A stretch of 64,000 bases of DNA from Phyllobacterium zundukense (GTDB taxonomy: Bacteria; Pseudomonadota; Alphaproteobacteria; Rhizobiales; Rhizobiaceae): assembly GCF_025452195.1 (NCBI RefSeq), contig NZ_CP104972.1, positions 62,001 to 126,000 on the forward strand, given 5' to 3'. Position 1 is the first letter of the stretch. Each line of letters begins with the position of its first letter. The translations under genes were made by a program, and so were the position numbers. This document shows, in pieces, positions 8,848 to 19,481 of this stretch. Under the pieces are notes generated by a model. It had not been told where the DNA came from, ran no database searches, and saw only the letters and a list, made by a program, of their open reading frames with translations.

Positions 8848-10704
8848 TCAGGCGACCCTTGGAAGATGAACGGTAAACTCTGTTCCCGCGCTGCTGCTTT
8901 TGACGTCGATGCGCCCGCCATAATCCGCGACGATGTCATGGCAGATGACGAGACCAAGTCCGAGGCCACGATCCTTGGACGTATTGAACGGCGTGAACAG
9001 CGCTTGCATGATTGCTTCGGGAATACCTGGCCCGTTGTCGGAAACGATCAGCTGGACCTCGCCGTCGGTCACCCGGGTTTCCACGCTGATCTTGCTGGCC
9101 GGACCACCTTCCGTTGCCTCCACTGCATTCTGCATGAGATTGATCAGCACCTGTTCGAGACGCATACGATTACCGTGCACCTTGATATCCGGCGGTGGTG
9201 TCTGTGTGATGATCTGACCGGCTCTCTGCCGGAACCGGGTGCCTAGCAGCAGCAACGCACCCTCGATCACATCGCCGACGCTGATGGGCCCCGCGTCGCC
9301 CGTTCCCTTGCGCGCGAAGGTGCGCAGTTCATCAGTGATGCCACCAATGCGCTCCGTCAGTCCGGCAATCGCTTTTAGATTGTCCTTGGCAGAATCGATC
9401 TGGTTTCGGCCAAGAAAAGTCTTGGCATTGTCCGCATAGGAGCGAATGGCCGCCACGGGCTGGTTGATCTCATGGGCGACACCGGCCGTGACTTGTCCGA
9501 GAATGGCAAGACGGTTCGCTTGTACCAGGTCCTGCTGCACCGTCTGCAGCTTGGCCTCCGTCTTCTGGCGCTCCTCGACCTGCATTACGAGTTCCGAGTG
9601 AGCGGTGCTGAGATCCGCCGTGCGCTCGGCGACACGCCGCTCAAGCTCAAGCCGTGCCGCTTCTTGCTCGCGGGCACGCCGCATGGCCAATCCGCGGCGG
9701 CGCAGGAAAAAAGCGGTCAACCCGAGTAAGGGGGCAAGAACGATCAGCGCCAGTAACTGTGCTGTCCGCGTTGCCTCGGCTACGGCGGACGCTGCGGGGG
9801 TCAGGAGTTGCAGGTTCCAGTTCGTGGTGGGAACCGGCGTCTGTACGCGCACGAATTCTTCCGCCTTCGCCGCGCCTGGCAAGCGTGCACGAACAATATC
9901 AGGCTGGCCCTGCGGCAAGGCAGGCGTGATGTCGAGCGGCGCGAGGGGCGCATCACCGAATTGCAGGCTCTCGCGGATCGGCCCCATCTGGTCCGGCACG
10001 ATTGGCCCCTCGGTCATGAACCGCCATCCGGGCAGGCTTGTGATCAGCACAATACCGCGCTGATCAACAACCAGGGAAGGATCGCTGTTACGGCGCCAAT
10101 CAGCCTCGAGTTCATCGAACTCGACCTTGACGACGATAACGCCAAGCGTGCCCGAGGGGCCGTCGATGCGTCTTGAAATATAAAGACCCGGACGTTTACT
10201 GACGGTACCGAACGCATAGTGTTCGGCGCTGCCAGCGGCGACAGCACGGGTATAGTAGGGTCGAAAGCTGTAATTGGTACCGACGAAGCTCGTAGGGTCA
10301 CGCCAATTGCTGGAAGCCAGTGCCAGGCCGTCAGCGTTGAGAAGATAAATCACCGACGAGCGGGTACCGCTGATCAGGCTTTCAAGCTTGCGGTTGACCA
10401 GTTGCAACAGGCTGTCGCTGCGCGTCGTCAGTGCGCTGATGACATCGCGGTCCTGCGACAGGACGAACGGCAGCGACCGCTGTTTCTCAAGCACCGTCCG
10501 CAGCAGGACAGCATTGAGTTCGGCAGCGCTCTCCGCCCGGATGTGCAGCGATTCATAAGCACGCTTCCGGCCATAACCGTTGGCGATCAAAAGTGCGCCT
10601 GCAATGAGAAGTGCAGCGAGGAGACCATAAACAATCTTCACGAGCAGGCTTGTCATCCCCGCTTGCAGAATGCTTTCCGAGCGCATCGCCAACCGATTTT
10701 CCAT
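8848..10704 (-). CDS. dctB: C4-dicarboxylate sensor histidine kinase
   Basis: The product has an N-terminal membrane helix (about 22-45), a large periplasmic sensor with the double-PAS/Cache signature [14 protein letters not shown]...[12 protein letters not shown], a second membrane helix ([21 protein letters not shown]), a coiled-coil linker, a HisKA domain with phospho-acceptor His in [15 protein letters not shown], and an ATPase domain ([26 protein letters not shown]). I chose the ATG at 10704; an ATG at 10686 is also plausible. A start at 10731 would run through the DctD binding site and is less likely. It senses periplasmic dicarboxylates and phosphorylates DctD. About 618 aa, normal for DctB. 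Confidence 0.9.
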   Translation of the reverse strand: MENRLAMRSESILQAGMTSLLVKIVYGLLAALLIAGALLIANGYGRKRAYESLHIRAESAAELNAVLLRTVLEKQRSLPFVLSQDRDVISALTTRSDSLLQLVNRKLESLISGTRSSVIYLLNADGLALASSNWRDPTSFVGTNYSFRPYYTRAVAAGSAEHYAFGTVSKRPGLYISRRIDGPSGTLGVIVVKVEFDELEADWRRNSDPSLVVDQRGIVLITSLPGWRFMTEGPIVPDQMGPIRESLQFGDAPLAPLDITPALPQGQPDIVRARLPGAAKAEEFVRVQTPVPTTNWNLQLLTPAASAVAEATRTAQLLALIVLAPLLGLTAFFLRRRGLAMRRAREQEAARLELERRVAERTADLSTAHSELVMQVEERQKTEAKLQTVQQDLVQANRLAILGQVTAGVAHEINQPVAAIRSYADNAKTFLGRNQIDSAKDNLKAIAGLTERIGGITDELRTFARKGTGDAGPISVGDVIEGALLLLGTRFRQRAGQIITQTPPPDIKVHGNRMRLEQVLINLMQNAVEATEGGPASKISVETRVTDGEVQLIVSDNGPGIPEAIMQALFTPFNTSKDRGLGLGLVICHDIVADYGGRIDVKSSSAGTEFTVHLPRVA

Positions 10705-10712
10705 TAAATTAG

Positions 10713-10762
10713 TGTGCAGGTATTCGCACAAATCTCAAGAGGTACGTGCGAATAACCGCACA
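10713..10762. promoter_or_regulatory. Tandem DctD upstream activator sites
   Basis: Two similar inverted repeats occur: TGTGC-N8-GCACA at 10713-10730 and GTGCG-N6-CGCAC at 10746-10761. Their centres are about 32 bp apart, about three helical turns, placing them on the same DNA face. They lie about 75-120 bp upstream of the dctA -24 element, the known layout for DctD sites in rhizobia. Binding is inferred. Confidence 0.8.
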
Positions 10763-10834
10763 ACTTCAGTGATCAAGAATGCGGCCGTAAAATTTATATT
10801 CTTTGTTTTCAATTACTTGGACTTATATCACAAA

Positions 10835-10851
10835 TTGGCACGGTGCTTGCA
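10835..10851 (+). promoter_or_regulatory. Sigma-54 (-24/-12) promoter of dctA
   Basis: The sequence TTGGCACGGTGCTTGCA matches the sigma-54 consensus TGGCACG-N4-TTGCA exactly, with GG (10837-10838) and GC (10849-10850) separated by the required 10 bp. It lies about 100 bp before the dctA start. Confidence 0.92.
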
Positions 10852-10950
10852 ATGCTTCTCGCGAGGGACGGTCTATCCGCCCTGTAACGAGAGCCCAGGA
10901 GGCTGGCAGGCTTTATTGCGCCAGACGCGGCTCGCACCATGGAGGAAGTT

Positions 10951-12276
10951 ATGAGTCCTGTGACGATAACCGCAGCACCGCAGCCACGCGGCAAAACGCC
11001 GATTTACGCCCATCTCTATTTTCAGGTGATTGTTGCCATCACCATCGGCATTCTGCTCGGCCACTACTATCCCGACATTGGCACGAGCATGAAGCCGCTC
11101 GGCGATGCTTTCATCAAACTGGTGAAGATGATCATTGCCCCGGTCATTTTCCTGACGGTCACCACCGGCATCGCCGGCATGAGTGATCTGAAAAAAGTCG
11201 GCCGCGTTGCCGGCAAGGCGATGCTTTATTTCCTGACGTTCTCGACGCTTGCCTTGATCGTCGGTCTGATCGTCGCCAATGTCGTTCAGCCAGGCGCCGG
11301 CATGAATATCGATCCCGCCTCGCTCGATCCCGCCGCTGTCGCGACCTATACACAACAGGCACATGAGCAGAGCATCGTCGGCTTCCTGACCAACATCATC
11401 CCGACAACAATCGTTGGCGCCTTTGCTTCGGGCGATATCCTGCAGGTCCTGTTTTTCTCGGTACTGTTCGGCCTTTCACTCGCCATGGTCGGCGAGAAGG
11501 CCGAACCGGTTACGAATTTCCTGCAGGTGCTTTCAGCGCCGGTTTTCAAGCTCGTCGCGATCCTGATGAAAGCCGCACCGATCGGGGCCTTCGGCGCCAT
11601 GGCTTTCACTATCGGCAAATACGGCATCGGATCGGTTGCCAATCTGATCTTCCTCATCGGTACATTCTATCTGACGTCGCTGCTGTTCGTACTCGTCGTT
11701 CTCGGCGCCGTCGCCTGGTACAATGGCTTTTCCATCCTGGCGCTGATCCGCTACATCAAGGAAGAACTGTTGCTGGTACTTGGAACGAGTTCATCCGAAG
11801 CTGCCCTGCCGACATTGATGGCCAAGATGGAGAAGGCAGGCTGCAAGAAGTCCGTGGTCGGCCTCGTTATTCCAACCGGCTATTCGTTCAATCTCGACGG
11901 CACCAACATCTACATGACCCTGGCTGCACTGTTCATCGCGCAGGCGACGAATACGCATCTGACACTCACAGATCAGGTATTGCTGCTGCTCGTCGCCATG
12001 CTCAGTTCCAAGGGTGCTGCAGGCATCACCGGCGCTGGCTTCATCACGCTTGCTGCGACCCTCTCCGTCGTTCCGGCAGTTCCCGTCGCGGGCATGGCGC
12101 TGATCCTCGGCATCGATCGTTTCATGTCTGAATGCCGGGCGCTTACCAATCTCGTCGGCAATGCGGTAGCGACAATTGTTGTTGCCCGCTGGGAAGGCGA
12201 GCTTGATACCAGCAAGCTCGCGCAAGCGCTCAGCGGCGATTTCGCCGATGAGGAAGCACTGGCGCTCGCAAGCTAA
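10951..12276 (+). CDS. dctA: C4-dicarboxylate/proton symporter
   Basis: The product (441 aa from the ATG at 10951) is a DAACS-family membrane transporter with repeated hydrophobic segments, the N-terminal [21 protein letters not shown], the serine-rich reentrant motif [11 protein letters not shown] and [13 protein letters not shown]. It imports succinate, fumarate and malate. The ATG at 10951 has an ideal ribosome site (GGAGG at 10941-10945); an in-frame ATG at 10939 precedes that site and is rejected. It is divergent from dctBD and controlled by the sigma-54 promoter and DctD sites described here. Confidence 0.94.
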   Translation: MSPVTITAAPQPRGKTPIYAHLYFQVIVAITIGILLGHYYPDIGTSMKPLGDAFIKLVKMIIAPVIFLTVTTGIAGMSDLKKVGRVAGKAMLYFLTFSTLALIVGLIVANVVQPGAGMNIDPASLDPAAVATYTQQAHEQSIVGFLTNIIPTTIVGAFASGDILQVLFFSVLFGLSLAMVGEKAEPVTNFLQVLSAPVFKLVAILMKAAPIGAFGAMAFTIGKYGIGSVANLIFLIGTFYLTSLLFVLVVLGAVAWYNGFSILALIRYIKEELLLVLGTSSSEAALPTLMAKMEKAGCKKSVVGLVIPTGYSFNLDGTNIYMTLAALFIAQATNTHLTLTDQVLLLLVAMLSSKGAAGITGAGFITLAATLSVVPAVPVAGMALILGIDRFMSECRALTNLVGNAVATIVVARWEGELDTSKLAQALSGDFADEEALALAS

Positions 12277-12300
12277 CGAATAAGGTGGTTCAAGTAAAAG

Positions 12301-12325
12301 GCGGGCCGGCCAGGTCCGCTTTTTT
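12301..12325 (+). terminator. Rho-independent terminator of dctA
   Basis: Seven-base arms GCGGGCC (12301-12307) and GGTCCGC (12313-12319), with one G-T pair, are followed by TTTTTT (12320-12325). It starts 25 bp after the dctA stop and reaches the end of the convergent rhaK. Confidence 0.85.
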
Positions 12326-13692
12326 CATTTGCGCCGAAGGTTATCCCGCCAGTTCCGTGCATAAATATCGAAGGCTCCGCTCAACGGCGCGACATCGTCC
12401 GAGACTGCTTTCACCGGGCACCTGGCGCCGGCCAGGAGTGCGGCGCCAAGACTGGTACCCGTGGAGCCTGGAGAAGCGATGACTTCGCGTCCGGTCAACG
12501 ACCGCAATGCAGACCGATAAGTTCGGTTGCGGGAAAACGGTCCTTCGACAATCGTCGGGCCGGCTGCACCAATCAGCTCAAGACAGGTATTGGTCATGAG
12601 TGCCGTATATAGCGAGGCAGCGGCGTTCAGCTCGGGCGCCGATCGCCACTCATCATTCAGCCGGACCGGTTCGTGCGCGGGGTAGGGGCCTGAACCCTGG
12701 ACAATGCTCGGCAGGATCATGAACTGCTCGCTGATAACCTGGTCGAGCGTATCCGCATCGGGTTCGAGGTTACTGCCGCCGGTCAAGAGATCGAATTCGC
12801 GTCCGCCCATGAACCGTGCCGACGGCACCGCCTTCCCATAGGCTTCGACATTGGCGAGTGTATCCCGTGCCGGGTCGAGCTGATCCAGCCTTCCGCCGAC
12901 CGCAAACGACACCACCCAGGTTCCGGTCGACACGACGGAGAAGGGTGAGGTACGGCTGATCAGATGCGGCAGCAGCGAGGCGTTGGAATCGTGGATACCG
13001 CAATGAACCGGAATTGTCTTGACCACACCGATCTGTCTGGAAAGCGGCTCACGCAGATCACCAATCCGGTCGAACGCAGTGCGTATCGGCGCCAGCAAAG
13101 GACGAAGCTCCAGCGTATCGACAAGACTGGAATATTCGCCCTCTTGCGGGTTCCACAGATCCGTATGGCAGCCAAGCGAGGTGACTTCGTTCACGGCAAT
13201 GCCAGTCAGGCGCCAGACCCAGTATTGCGCATAGGTGACGATGGTCTTTGCCGTGGAAAACTGAGCTGGAAACTGCGTCTTCTGGTAGTGGATTTGCGCA
13301 CCGACATTGAGGCCGCCGGAGAGAAGCGGCGAGCGGGTCTCGGCGAAATCCGGCCGCAAGGCAGCATAGGCCGCGCGCACCTCGTCAGGATAGACATGCT
13401 CGTAGTCGATGACCGGCATCGCCAGATCATTGCCGCCCAGCAATGCGGCTGCCGCGCCATGTGCGGTGACAGAAATTGCATCGAAGCCCGGCGATTGGGC
13501 AAAGATTGTCAGTGTATCGACAAAAAATCCCCACAGCGCCTCCACATCATAATGCGGATAGGGCCCATCCCGGGCGACGCGGTTCTGCGTGCTGCGCGAG
13601 GCGATTTCTGTTCCTGTCGCGGCGTCGACGATGACAACCTTGGCATTGGTCTTGCCAACATCCATGACCGCTATGCGGCGGCCGTCGCTCAT
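12325..13692 (-). CDS. rhaK: FGGY-family sugar kinase, rhamnulokinase-like
   Basis: The 455-residue kinase of the FGGY/ASKHA fold shows the N-terminal phosphate loop [15 protein letters not shown], a catalytic-domain stretch [16 protein letters not shown] (with the expected Asp) and the second ATP-site motif [11 protein letters not shown]. In the rhamnose locus of Rhizobium leguminosarum RhaK phosphorylates the sugar and is also needed for ABC transport. The ATG at 13692 overlaps the rhaU stop (ATGA). It is the last gene of rhaRSTPQUK. Confidence 0.88.
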   Translation of the reverse strand: MSDGRRIAVMDVGKTNAKVVIVDAATGTEIASRSTQNRVARDGPYPHYDVEALWGFFVDTLTIFAQSPGFDAISVTAHGAAAALLGGNDLAMPVIDYEHVYPDEVRAAYAALRPDFAETRSPLLSGGLNVGAQIHYQKTQFPAQFSTAKTIVTYAQYWVWRLTGIAVNEVTSLGCHTDLWNPQEGEYSSLVDTLELRPLLAPIRTAFDRIGDLREPLSRQIGVVKTIPVHCGIHDSNASLLPHLISRTSPFSVVSTGTWVVSFAVGGRLDQLDPARDTLANVEAYGKAVPSARFMGGREFDLLTGGSNLEPDADTLDQVISEQFMILPSIVQGSGPYPAHEPVRLNDEWRSAPELNAAASLYTALMTNTCLELIGAAGPTIVEGPFSRNRTYRSALRSLTGREVIASPGSTGTSLGAALLAGARCPVKAVSDDVAPLSGAFDIYARNWRDNLRRK

Positions 13693-14012
13693 GGCAGATG
13701 GAAAAGGCATACGAGGTCAGTCTGGACCGGCGAGCTGTCCGGATTGGTGACCATGATGTCTGCCATATGCGTCCACCATTTCTTCATCACCGGATGATCG
13801 GGCAGGCTTTGCATGGTGTGACCAACGGGGCGGGTCAACACGCCAAAGAGCATGTTTGTCGCGCGGTCGAGATGGATCGAATAGTCGGCAATACCCGCCG
13901 CGTGCAGGAGATCCACGAGTTCCGGCCAGATTTCGTCGTGACGGCGCCTGTATTCGGCCTCCATGCCGGGATTGAGCGTCATCGTGAAAGCATATTTTTC
14001 CATCGCGCTCAT
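13689..14012 (-). CDS. rhaU: L-rhamnose mutarotase
   Basis: This small 107-residue RhaM/RhaU-family protein (dimeric alpha-beta barrel) has the characteristic segments [27 protein letters not shown] and [15 protein letters not shown]. It interconverts L-rhamnose anomers. The ATG at 14012 has ribosome site AGGAAG and overlaps the rhaQ stop (ATGA). Its place between rhaQ and rhaK agrees with rhizobial rhamnose operons. Confidence 0.92.
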   Translation of the reverse strand: MSAMEKYAFTMTLNPGMEAEYRRRHDEIWPELVDLLHAAGIADYSIHLDRATNMLFGVLTRPVGHTMQSLPDHPVMKKWWTHMADIMVTNPDSSPVQTDLVCLFHLP

Positions 14013-15010
14013 GCGGACTTCCTGTGACGGAACTGACGGATGACGACCGGCAGTGTAATGGTGACGATCAAAAGCAGGCCGATGCAGATCGACATGACAA
14101 TGCCGGGAACGTTCAGCAGGCCAAGGCCGAAGGTGACCAGCCCCATGACGAAGGCAGCGATGACCACGCCGCCGATCGTTCCGGCACCGCCAAGGATCGA
14201 GACGCCGCCAAGGACGACCATGGTGACGATCTCGAGCTCCCAGCCCTGTGCGATCGACGGCCGGGTGGAGCCGAGGCGTGAGGTGAGGCAGACGGCCGCG
14301 ATGCCGGACATCAGGCCGGTCAGGAGAAACAGCGTGAACTTGATGCGCTCGACACGAATACCGGAGAAGCGTGCGGCAAATTCATTATTGCCGATGGCAT
14401 AGACCCGGCGGCCGAAATTCGTCGCATGCAACAGGACCGCAAAGAGGATCGCCAGCACGGCGAAAAGCACGAACTCGAAGGAGAACACCCACAAGACATA
14501 GCCTTGGCCAAAATAGGCAAAGGAAGCCGGATAGCCGCCATAGGCCTTGTCGCCAAGGACGATATAGGCAATGCCGCGGAACAGGCTCATCGTGCCGATC
14601 GTGACGACGATGGAAGGCAGACGAAGTCCTGCAACGAGGATGCCGTTTACCACGCCGCAACCGACACCAACGCCGATCCCGATGGCAACGAGGCCAGGCG
14701 TACCGATGCCCATCTGCGCTGCGGCGCCCATGGCGGTGGAAGCCAGCGCTATGATCGCAGCGACCGAGAGATCGATCTCCCCGGAGATGATCAGCAGCGC
14801 CATGGCAAACGCTACCATGGCCTTTTCAGTAAAATTGAACGTGGCATCGGAAAGATTCCACGCATTCAGGAAATAGGGCGAGGCGAGGGAATTGGCGATG
14901 AAGATCAGCACGGCAACAGCAAAAAGAAGTGCTTCCCAACTCCCAAACAGACGGGTTGCCGATGTGCCAAGCCGGTCCGGGATAAACCGCTTTTCCGGTA
15001 TCGCGCTCAT
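14009..15010 (-). CDS. rhaQ: Rhamnose ABC transporter permease
   Basis: This 333-residue RbsC-type membrane permease has multiple hydrophobic helices, a [10 protein letters not shown] motif (about residues 76-85; glutamate replaces the more common glycine) and the loop [14 protein letters not shown]. Start overlaps the rhaP stop (ATGA). It works with RhaP, RhaT and RhaS in L-rhamnose import. Confidence 0.9.
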   Translation of the reverse strand: MSAIPEKRFIPDRLGTSATRLFGSWEALLFAVAVLIFIANSLASPYFLNAWNLSDATFNFTEKAMVAFAMALLIISGEIDLSVAAIIALASTAMGAAAQMGIGTPGLVAIGIGVGVGCGVVNGILVAGLRLPSIVVTIGTMSLFRGIAYIVLGDKAYGGYPASFAYFGQGYVLWVFSFEFVLFAVLAILFAVLLHATNFGRRVYAIGNNEFAARFSGIRVERIKFTLFLLTGLMSGIAAVCLTSRLGSTRPSIAQGWELEIVTMVVLGGVSILGGAGTIGGVVIAAFVMGLVTFGLGLLNVPGIVMSICIGLLLIVTITLPVVIRQFRHRKSA

Positions 15011-16008
15011 GCTGCCACCTCGATCTGTTCCGATGCGCCGCGATCACGCAGGATGATACGGCCACGCCGCCGTTCCTGACGGGCATTGAAGATCACCGCA
15101 GCAATGATGACTGAGCCGGAAATCGCCATTTGTGCAAAGGGCGAAATGTTGATGACCGGCAACGCGTTCTTGATGGCGCCAAGAAACAGCGCACCGAGGA
15201 CGGCGCCGGCAACCGAACCAATGCCGCCAAGCGTCGAGATACCGCCAATGACGCAGGCGGCGACGGTATCGAGCTCGAAGCCTGCTGCGATATCAACATA
15301 GGCAACCGCGTAGCGCGACACCCAGAGATAGCCGCACAGACCCGCGAGGGTTCCGGAGATGACGAACGCGAAAAAGCGGGTACGTCCGACATCGATACCG
15401 GCATAGACCGCCGCTGTCGGGTTGCCGCCGGAGGCATAGATCGCCCGGCCAAGAAACGTGCGCGACATGACGAGATACATGACGGCTACGATCACGATGG
15501 CCGTCCAGCCAAGGATGGGCAGGCCAAGGAAGAGCTGGCGCGGCGTCTGCAGGAAGGGCGCTGTCATCTGGTGCGCATTCACCCAGGCTCCGCCGGACAG
15601 AACGAACGCCATGCCACGATATATGGTGAGTGTTCCAAGCGTGACGACAATGGAAGGAATGTTGAGCTTCCACACGAACATTCCGTTGATTGCGCCGAGA
15701 ACGGCACCGATGCCGAGAGCGACAATGAGGATCAGCACGAGGGGCAGTTCCGGGTGGGCGGCATTCAACATACCAACCGCCATGCCGGTAAAGGCCACAT
15801 TGGCTGCGACGGAAAGATCGATGGATTTCGTCAGGATCACCGTCATCTGGCCAAGTGCAAGAATGATCAGGATCGACGTGTCGTTGAAGATATTCGCAAG
15901 GTTGCCCGGCGTGGCAAAGCCCGGCGAACGGGCGGAAAACACGGCAAGCAGAATGGCGATGATGATCACCAGCAGCATTTCGCGAAATTTGAACAATTGC
16001 CTGATCAT
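15007..16008 (-). CDS. rhaP: Rhamnose ABC transporter permease
   Basis: This 333-residue RbsC-type permease has the signature TVILTKSIDLSVAANVAF (about 58-75) and loop ASGGNPTAAVYAGI. It is preceded by rhaT with 9 bp between, and overlaps rhaQ by 4 bp. The second half of the heterodimeric rhamnose channel. Confidence 0.9.
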   Translation of the reverse strand: MIRQLFKFREMLLVIIIAILLAVFSARSPGFATPGNLANIFNDTSILIILALGQMTVILTKSIDLSVAANVAFTGMAVGMLNAAHPELPLVLILIVALGIGAVLGAINGMFVWKLNIPSIVVTLGTLTIYRGMAFVLSGGAWVNAHQMTAPFLQTPRQLFLGLPILGWTAIVIVAVMYLVMSRTFLGRAIYASGGNPTAAVYAGIDVGRTRFFAFVISGTLAGLCGYLWVSRYAVAYVDIAAGFELDTVAACVIGGISTLGGIGSVAGAVLGALFLGAIKNALPVINISPFAQMAISGSVIIAAVIFNARQERRRGRIILRDRGASEQIEVAA

Positions 16009-16017
16009 TTACAACCT

Positions 16018-17541
16018 TTACGCATTGCCTGTCGCGGCGCGGACCAGAGTTTCAGCATTGAGGTGCGAACGCTCGAAGATACCGGCCGACAAGCCTTCAC
16101 GCATCACCAGCACGCGATCCGACATGCCGAGGATTTCCGGCAATTCCGACGAGACCATGATGATGCTGAGGCCTTCGCCGGCGAGTTCACTGATGAAGGC
16201 GTGGACCGCAGCCTTTGACCCGATGTCGATACCCTTGGTCGGTTCATCGAGGATGAGAATCTTCGGCTGCGTCGCCAGCCATTTGCCGATGACGACCTTT
16301 TGCTGATTACCCCCGGACAAGGTACCAACCGGGACGGAAAGAGCGGCAGCTCGCAGGTCGAAACGTTCGGCATATTTCCGTGCAAGGGCAAACTCCTCCG
16401 CCGCGCGCAAGAAGCCTGAACGAGAAGTTCGTGTCAGTGAGGGCAGCGAAATGTTCTGGTAGATCGGGAGCTGCAATACCGCGCCGTGGCGGCCACGTTC
16501 TTCCGGCACGTAGACGATACCCGCCTTGATGGCGTCGCTCGGGGAACTGATGACGATCTCCTTGCCGCCCAGCTTGAGAGTACCACCGGAGGGTTTTGTG
16601 ACGCCAAAGAGCGACTGGCATATCTCCGAGCGGCCTGCGCCGACAAGACCGTAGATCCCGAAAATCTCGCCCTTCCTGAGGGCGAAGTTGATGTCGCGAA
16701 ACTCGGTCGGATGCGTGTAGTTCTCGACCGAAAGCACCGTCTCGCCGAGCGGAATGTCGACTTTCGGGAAGGCATGCTCGATCGAACGGCCAACCATGAG
16801 CTTGACGATCTCGTCCTGTCCGACACCGGCAAGCGCGCCGCTGCCAACCGCCTTGCCATCGCGAAAGACCGCATAATGATCGGCGATCTCATAGACTTCA
16901 TCGAATTTGTGGCTGATGAACAGGATGGCCTTGCCCTGGGCTTTCAGGCGCTTGACGATCTGGAACAAATCGTCGACCTCCTTGCGTGAGAGCGCGGCGG
17001 TGGGCTCATCCATGATGACAATGCGCGCATCGACGGAGAGCGCGCGGGCAATGGCCACGAGATGGCGCTGGGCAATAGAGAGATCCTTCAGACGCACACG
17101 CGGATCGATATTGCTCTCGAGGGAATGGAGCAGGGCCAGCGAGCGCGCATTGACGGCTTTCCAGTCGACCAAGCCGAGCCTGGTTCTCGGCGCATGGCCG
17201 AGAAAGATATTCTCGGCGACTGACAATTCGTCGAAAAGCACAGTCTCCTGATGGATTGCGGTGACACCGAAATCGATTGCGTCCTGCGCATTTGCAAAGG
17301 CTACCGGCTTGCCATCGACGTGAATTTCGCCCTCGTCGGATTCGTAAATGCCGGTGAGTATCTTGACGAGCGTCGACTTTCCCGCACCATTTTCGCCAAT
17401 CAGCGCCGTCACCCGGCCCGGGAACAACGCGATGTTGACATCGTTCAACGCCTTCACGCCAGGAAACGACTTGGAGATGCCACGCATCTCCAAGAGAGGC
17501 GTTTCGGACACTGGTTCGGGCAGGGTAATCTTGTTCATCAA
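16018..17541 (-). CDS. rhaT: Rhamnose ABC transporter ATP-binding protein (two ABC domains)
   Basis: This 507-residue dual ATPase has Walker A GENGAGKST (about 49-57), Walker B IVIMDEPTAALS in the first half, and LSGGNQQKVVIGKW with ILILDEPTKGID in the second. It energises rhamnose uptake. Start is one of two adjacent ATG codons (17541 or 17538). It follows rhaS after a strong hairpin. The name follows the rhizobial rha operon; it is not the proton symporter RhaT of E. coli. Confidence 0.9.
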   Translation of the reverse strand: MMNKITLPEPVSETPLLEMRGISKSFPGVKALNDVNIALFPGRVTALIGENGAGKSTLVKILTGIYESDEGEIHVDGKPVAFANAQDAIDFGVTAIHQETVLFDELSVAENIFLGHAPRTRLGLVDWKAVNARSLALLHSLESNIDPRVRLKDLSIAQRHLVAIARALSVDARIVIMDEPTAALSRKEVDDLFQIVKRLKAQGKAILFISHKFDEVYEIADHYAVFRDGKAVGSGALAGVGQDEIVKLMVGRSIEHAFPKVDIPLGETVLSVENYTHPTEFRDINFALRKGEIFGIYGLVGAGRSEICQSLFGVTKPSGGTLKLGGKEIVISSPSDAIKAGIVYVPEERGRHGAVLQLPIYQNISLPSLTRTSRSGFLRAAEEFALARKYAERFDLRAAALSVPVGTLSGGNQQKVVIGKWLATQPKILILDEPTKGIDIGSKAAVHAFISELAGEGLSIIMVSSELPEILGMSDRVLVMREGLSAGIFERSHLNAETLVRAATGNA

Positions 17542-17552
17542 ATATACCGGAA

Positions 17553-17585
17553 GGGAAAAAATGCCCGGCAGAAAATCTGCCGGGC
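17553..17585 (-). terminator. Rho-independent (attenuating) terminator between rhaS and rhaT
   Basis: Perfect 10-bp arms GCCCGGCAGA (17563-17572) and TCTGCCGGGC (17576-17585) with a 3-base loop are followed on the minus strand by a T-run (complement of 17561-17556). It has the same place and logic as the hairpin in the first sugar operon: binding protein high, membrane parts lower. Confidence 0.85.
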
Positions 17586-17604
17586 CGACTACGATACGTG
17601 CGGA

Positions 17605-18603
17605 TCAGAATATCTTGGAGAACTGATCGATATTCTTGGCGTCGTAAACGAATGGATCAGCCATGGCTGCTTCGCCATTGTCGCCGACCTTGATCTTGCC
17701 CATGCGTCCGGCTGCAATTTCGCTGCCGGGAGCACCGTCCGTCTCACCCTTGACGAGGCGATAGGCGATCTGGGTTGCCGAATAGCCAAGGTCGATCGGG
17801 TTCCAGATAGCGAATTCCTTGGTCGCACCGGACTTGATCGCGCCGGCCATTTCAGAAGGAAGGCCAAGACCCGTTACATAGACGTCGCCGATCTTCTTGG
17901 CATCGGCCACGGCCTGCGACGCGGCAAGGACGCCGACCGTCGTCGGTGCGACGATGACCTTCACATTCGGCTGCGAGGTCAGCAGGCCCTGTGCTTCACG
18001 GTAGCTCTTGTCGGAAAGGTCGTCACCATAGACGGTCGTCACGAGATTGAGGCCCGGGAAATTCGGCAGTTGCTTCTTCATCTCCTCGATCCAGGTATTC
18101 TGGTTGGTCGAGGTAGTCGTAGCGGAAAGAATGGCGAAATCACCCTTGCCGTCCTTCAGATGGTCGGCGGCGAGCTGCAGGCACATCTTGCCGATCAATT
18201 CGTTCGATGATGGATTGAGGTGCATGATGCGGCCATCCTTGGCGACGGCGGAATCCCACGAAATGACTTTGATCCCGCGCGCCATGGCCTTCTTCAGCGC
18301 CGGAATGACAGCGTCGGGGTCATTAGCGGAAATCGCGATTGCATTGACGTTCTGCGCGATCAGAGCGTTGATCACCTCGATCTGGCCTTCCGCCGTCGTC
18401 GATGTCGGGCCGGTATAGATGACCTCGACGTCGCCAAGCTCTTTCGCCGCTTCCTGCGCGCCCTTGTTGGCCGCTTCGAAAAAGCCGTTGCCAAGCGATT
18501 TGACGACGAGGCCGATCTTGACCGTATCGGCAGCGTGCGCCTGCGATGCGAGCATGGCAAAGGCGAATGCCGATCCCAGCGCGAGTTTCTTCAAAAGTTT
18601 CAT
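17605..18603 (-). CDS. rhaS: Rhamnose-binding periplasmic protein
   Basis: The 332-residue product has a clear Sec signal (MKLLKKLALGSAFAFAMLAS, cleavage near QAHAADT) and a Peripla_BP_4 body beginning VKIGLVVKSLGNGFFEAANKGAQ, with INALIAQNVNAIAISANDPDA and ISWDSAV. The ATG at 18603 carries ribosome site GGGAGGA; a longer reading frame from 18657 lacks one. It is the first structural gene after rhaR and is followed by an attenuating hairpin. Confidence 0.92.
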   Translation of the reverse strand: MKLLKKLALGSAFAFAMLASQAHAADTVKIGLVVKSLGNGFFEAANKGAQEAAKELGDVEVIYTGPTSTTAEGQIEVINALIAQNVNAIAISANDPDAVIPALKKAMARGIKVISWDSAVAKDGRIMHLNPSSNELIGKMCLQLAADHLKDGKGDFAILSATTTSTNQNTWIEEMKKQLPNFPGLNLVTTVYGDDLSDKSYREAQGLLTSQPNVKVIVAPTTVGVLAASQAVADAKKIGDVYVTGLGLPSEMAGAIKSGATKEFAIWNPIDLGYSATQIAYRLVKGETDGAPGSEIAAGRMGKIKVGDNGEAAMADPFVYDAKNIDQFSKIF

Positions 18604-18653
18604 TGTCTGTCCTCCCAGAGATTGAACCATATTGTTGGTCGACACCGCTTCCA

Positions 18654-19458
18654 TCACGCGACGGAAACGGAATTCCTTGATTGATTGACGTTTGCGATGA
18701 TCAGCCTGACGCCCGCATTCTCCACCATTTTCCGGTCCGCATCCGAAATGCCATCATCGGTGATAATGGTGGCAACGCGCTGCAACGGACAGAGGATGAG
18801 GCTCGAGCGGCGAGCGAACTTGGTCGAGATCAACGAGCAGGACAAGCTCATCGGCCTGATTGATCAGTTTCTGCTCGCCTTGGATAATGAGCGCGTCGGA
18901 TTCCATGACTCCGAACGGGCCAACGCCCTGCGAGCCCATGAACATGCGCTTTCCATAGAAATTGCGCGTCACATCATTGTCGAAGGGCGAAAGAATGATG
19001 CTTTGCTCGCGGTAGATCGCCCCGCCAGGCACAGTGACCGAACTCTTGGAATTCTTCACCAGATGCTCGGCAATGGCGAACGAATTGGTCATCACCTGCA
19101 ACCGCCGCGACACGAGGAAATGAACCATCTGGAATGTTGTCGTGCCGCCATTGATGATGATAGCATCGCCTTCTTCGCACAGCGCAACGGCCTCGCGGGC
19201 GATGGCGCGCTTTTTATCGGCGTTTTCCGATTCCGAAACATGAAAATGCCGGCCGGCAAGGGGCGTCAGTTGCGGTGGATGTACGGCTTCGGCACCCCCA
19301 CGCACCCGGCGCAGCTTGCCTTTGACATGGAGCGAGGCAATGTCACGACGAATCGTTGCTTCCGACGCTTCCGTCAGTTCGGCAATGTCCTGAATGGTGA
19401 TGACCGGCTTTTCCTGAACAGCGCTCAGAATGATGCGGTGGCGCTCACGCTCATGCAT
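18654..19458 (-). pseudogene. rhaR: DeoR-family regulator of rhamnose genes, frameshifted
   Basis: The reading frame from 19458 encodes a DeoR helix-turn-helix (ITIQDIAELTEASEATIRRDI, cited in part: AELTEASEATIRRDI) and most of the sugar-phosphate-binding sensor (IINGGTTTFQM, MTNSFAIAEHL, MFMGSQGV). After QADELVLLVD it leaves the family pattern and stops at 18754. The expected continuation STKFARRSSLILCPLQRVA...ITDDGIS is intact in the next frame and ends at 18654. A single extra base near 18828 explains this; corrected, the protein would be about 267 aa, normal for DeoR regulators. Either a real mutation, with possible constitutive rha expression, or a sequence error. Position at the head of the operon matches rhizobial rhaR. 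Confidence 0.85.
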
Positions 19459-19481
19459 GCTTGTCCTCCTCTTGTCATAAT

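Noticed and set aside
7535..8869. Open frame of 444 codons antisense to dctD
   Set aside because: dctD shows all NtrC-family motifs; the antisense frame has none.
15130..16218. Open frame of 362 codons antisense to rhaP/rhaT
   Set aside because: Shadow of real genes on the other strand, with no domain or ribosome site.
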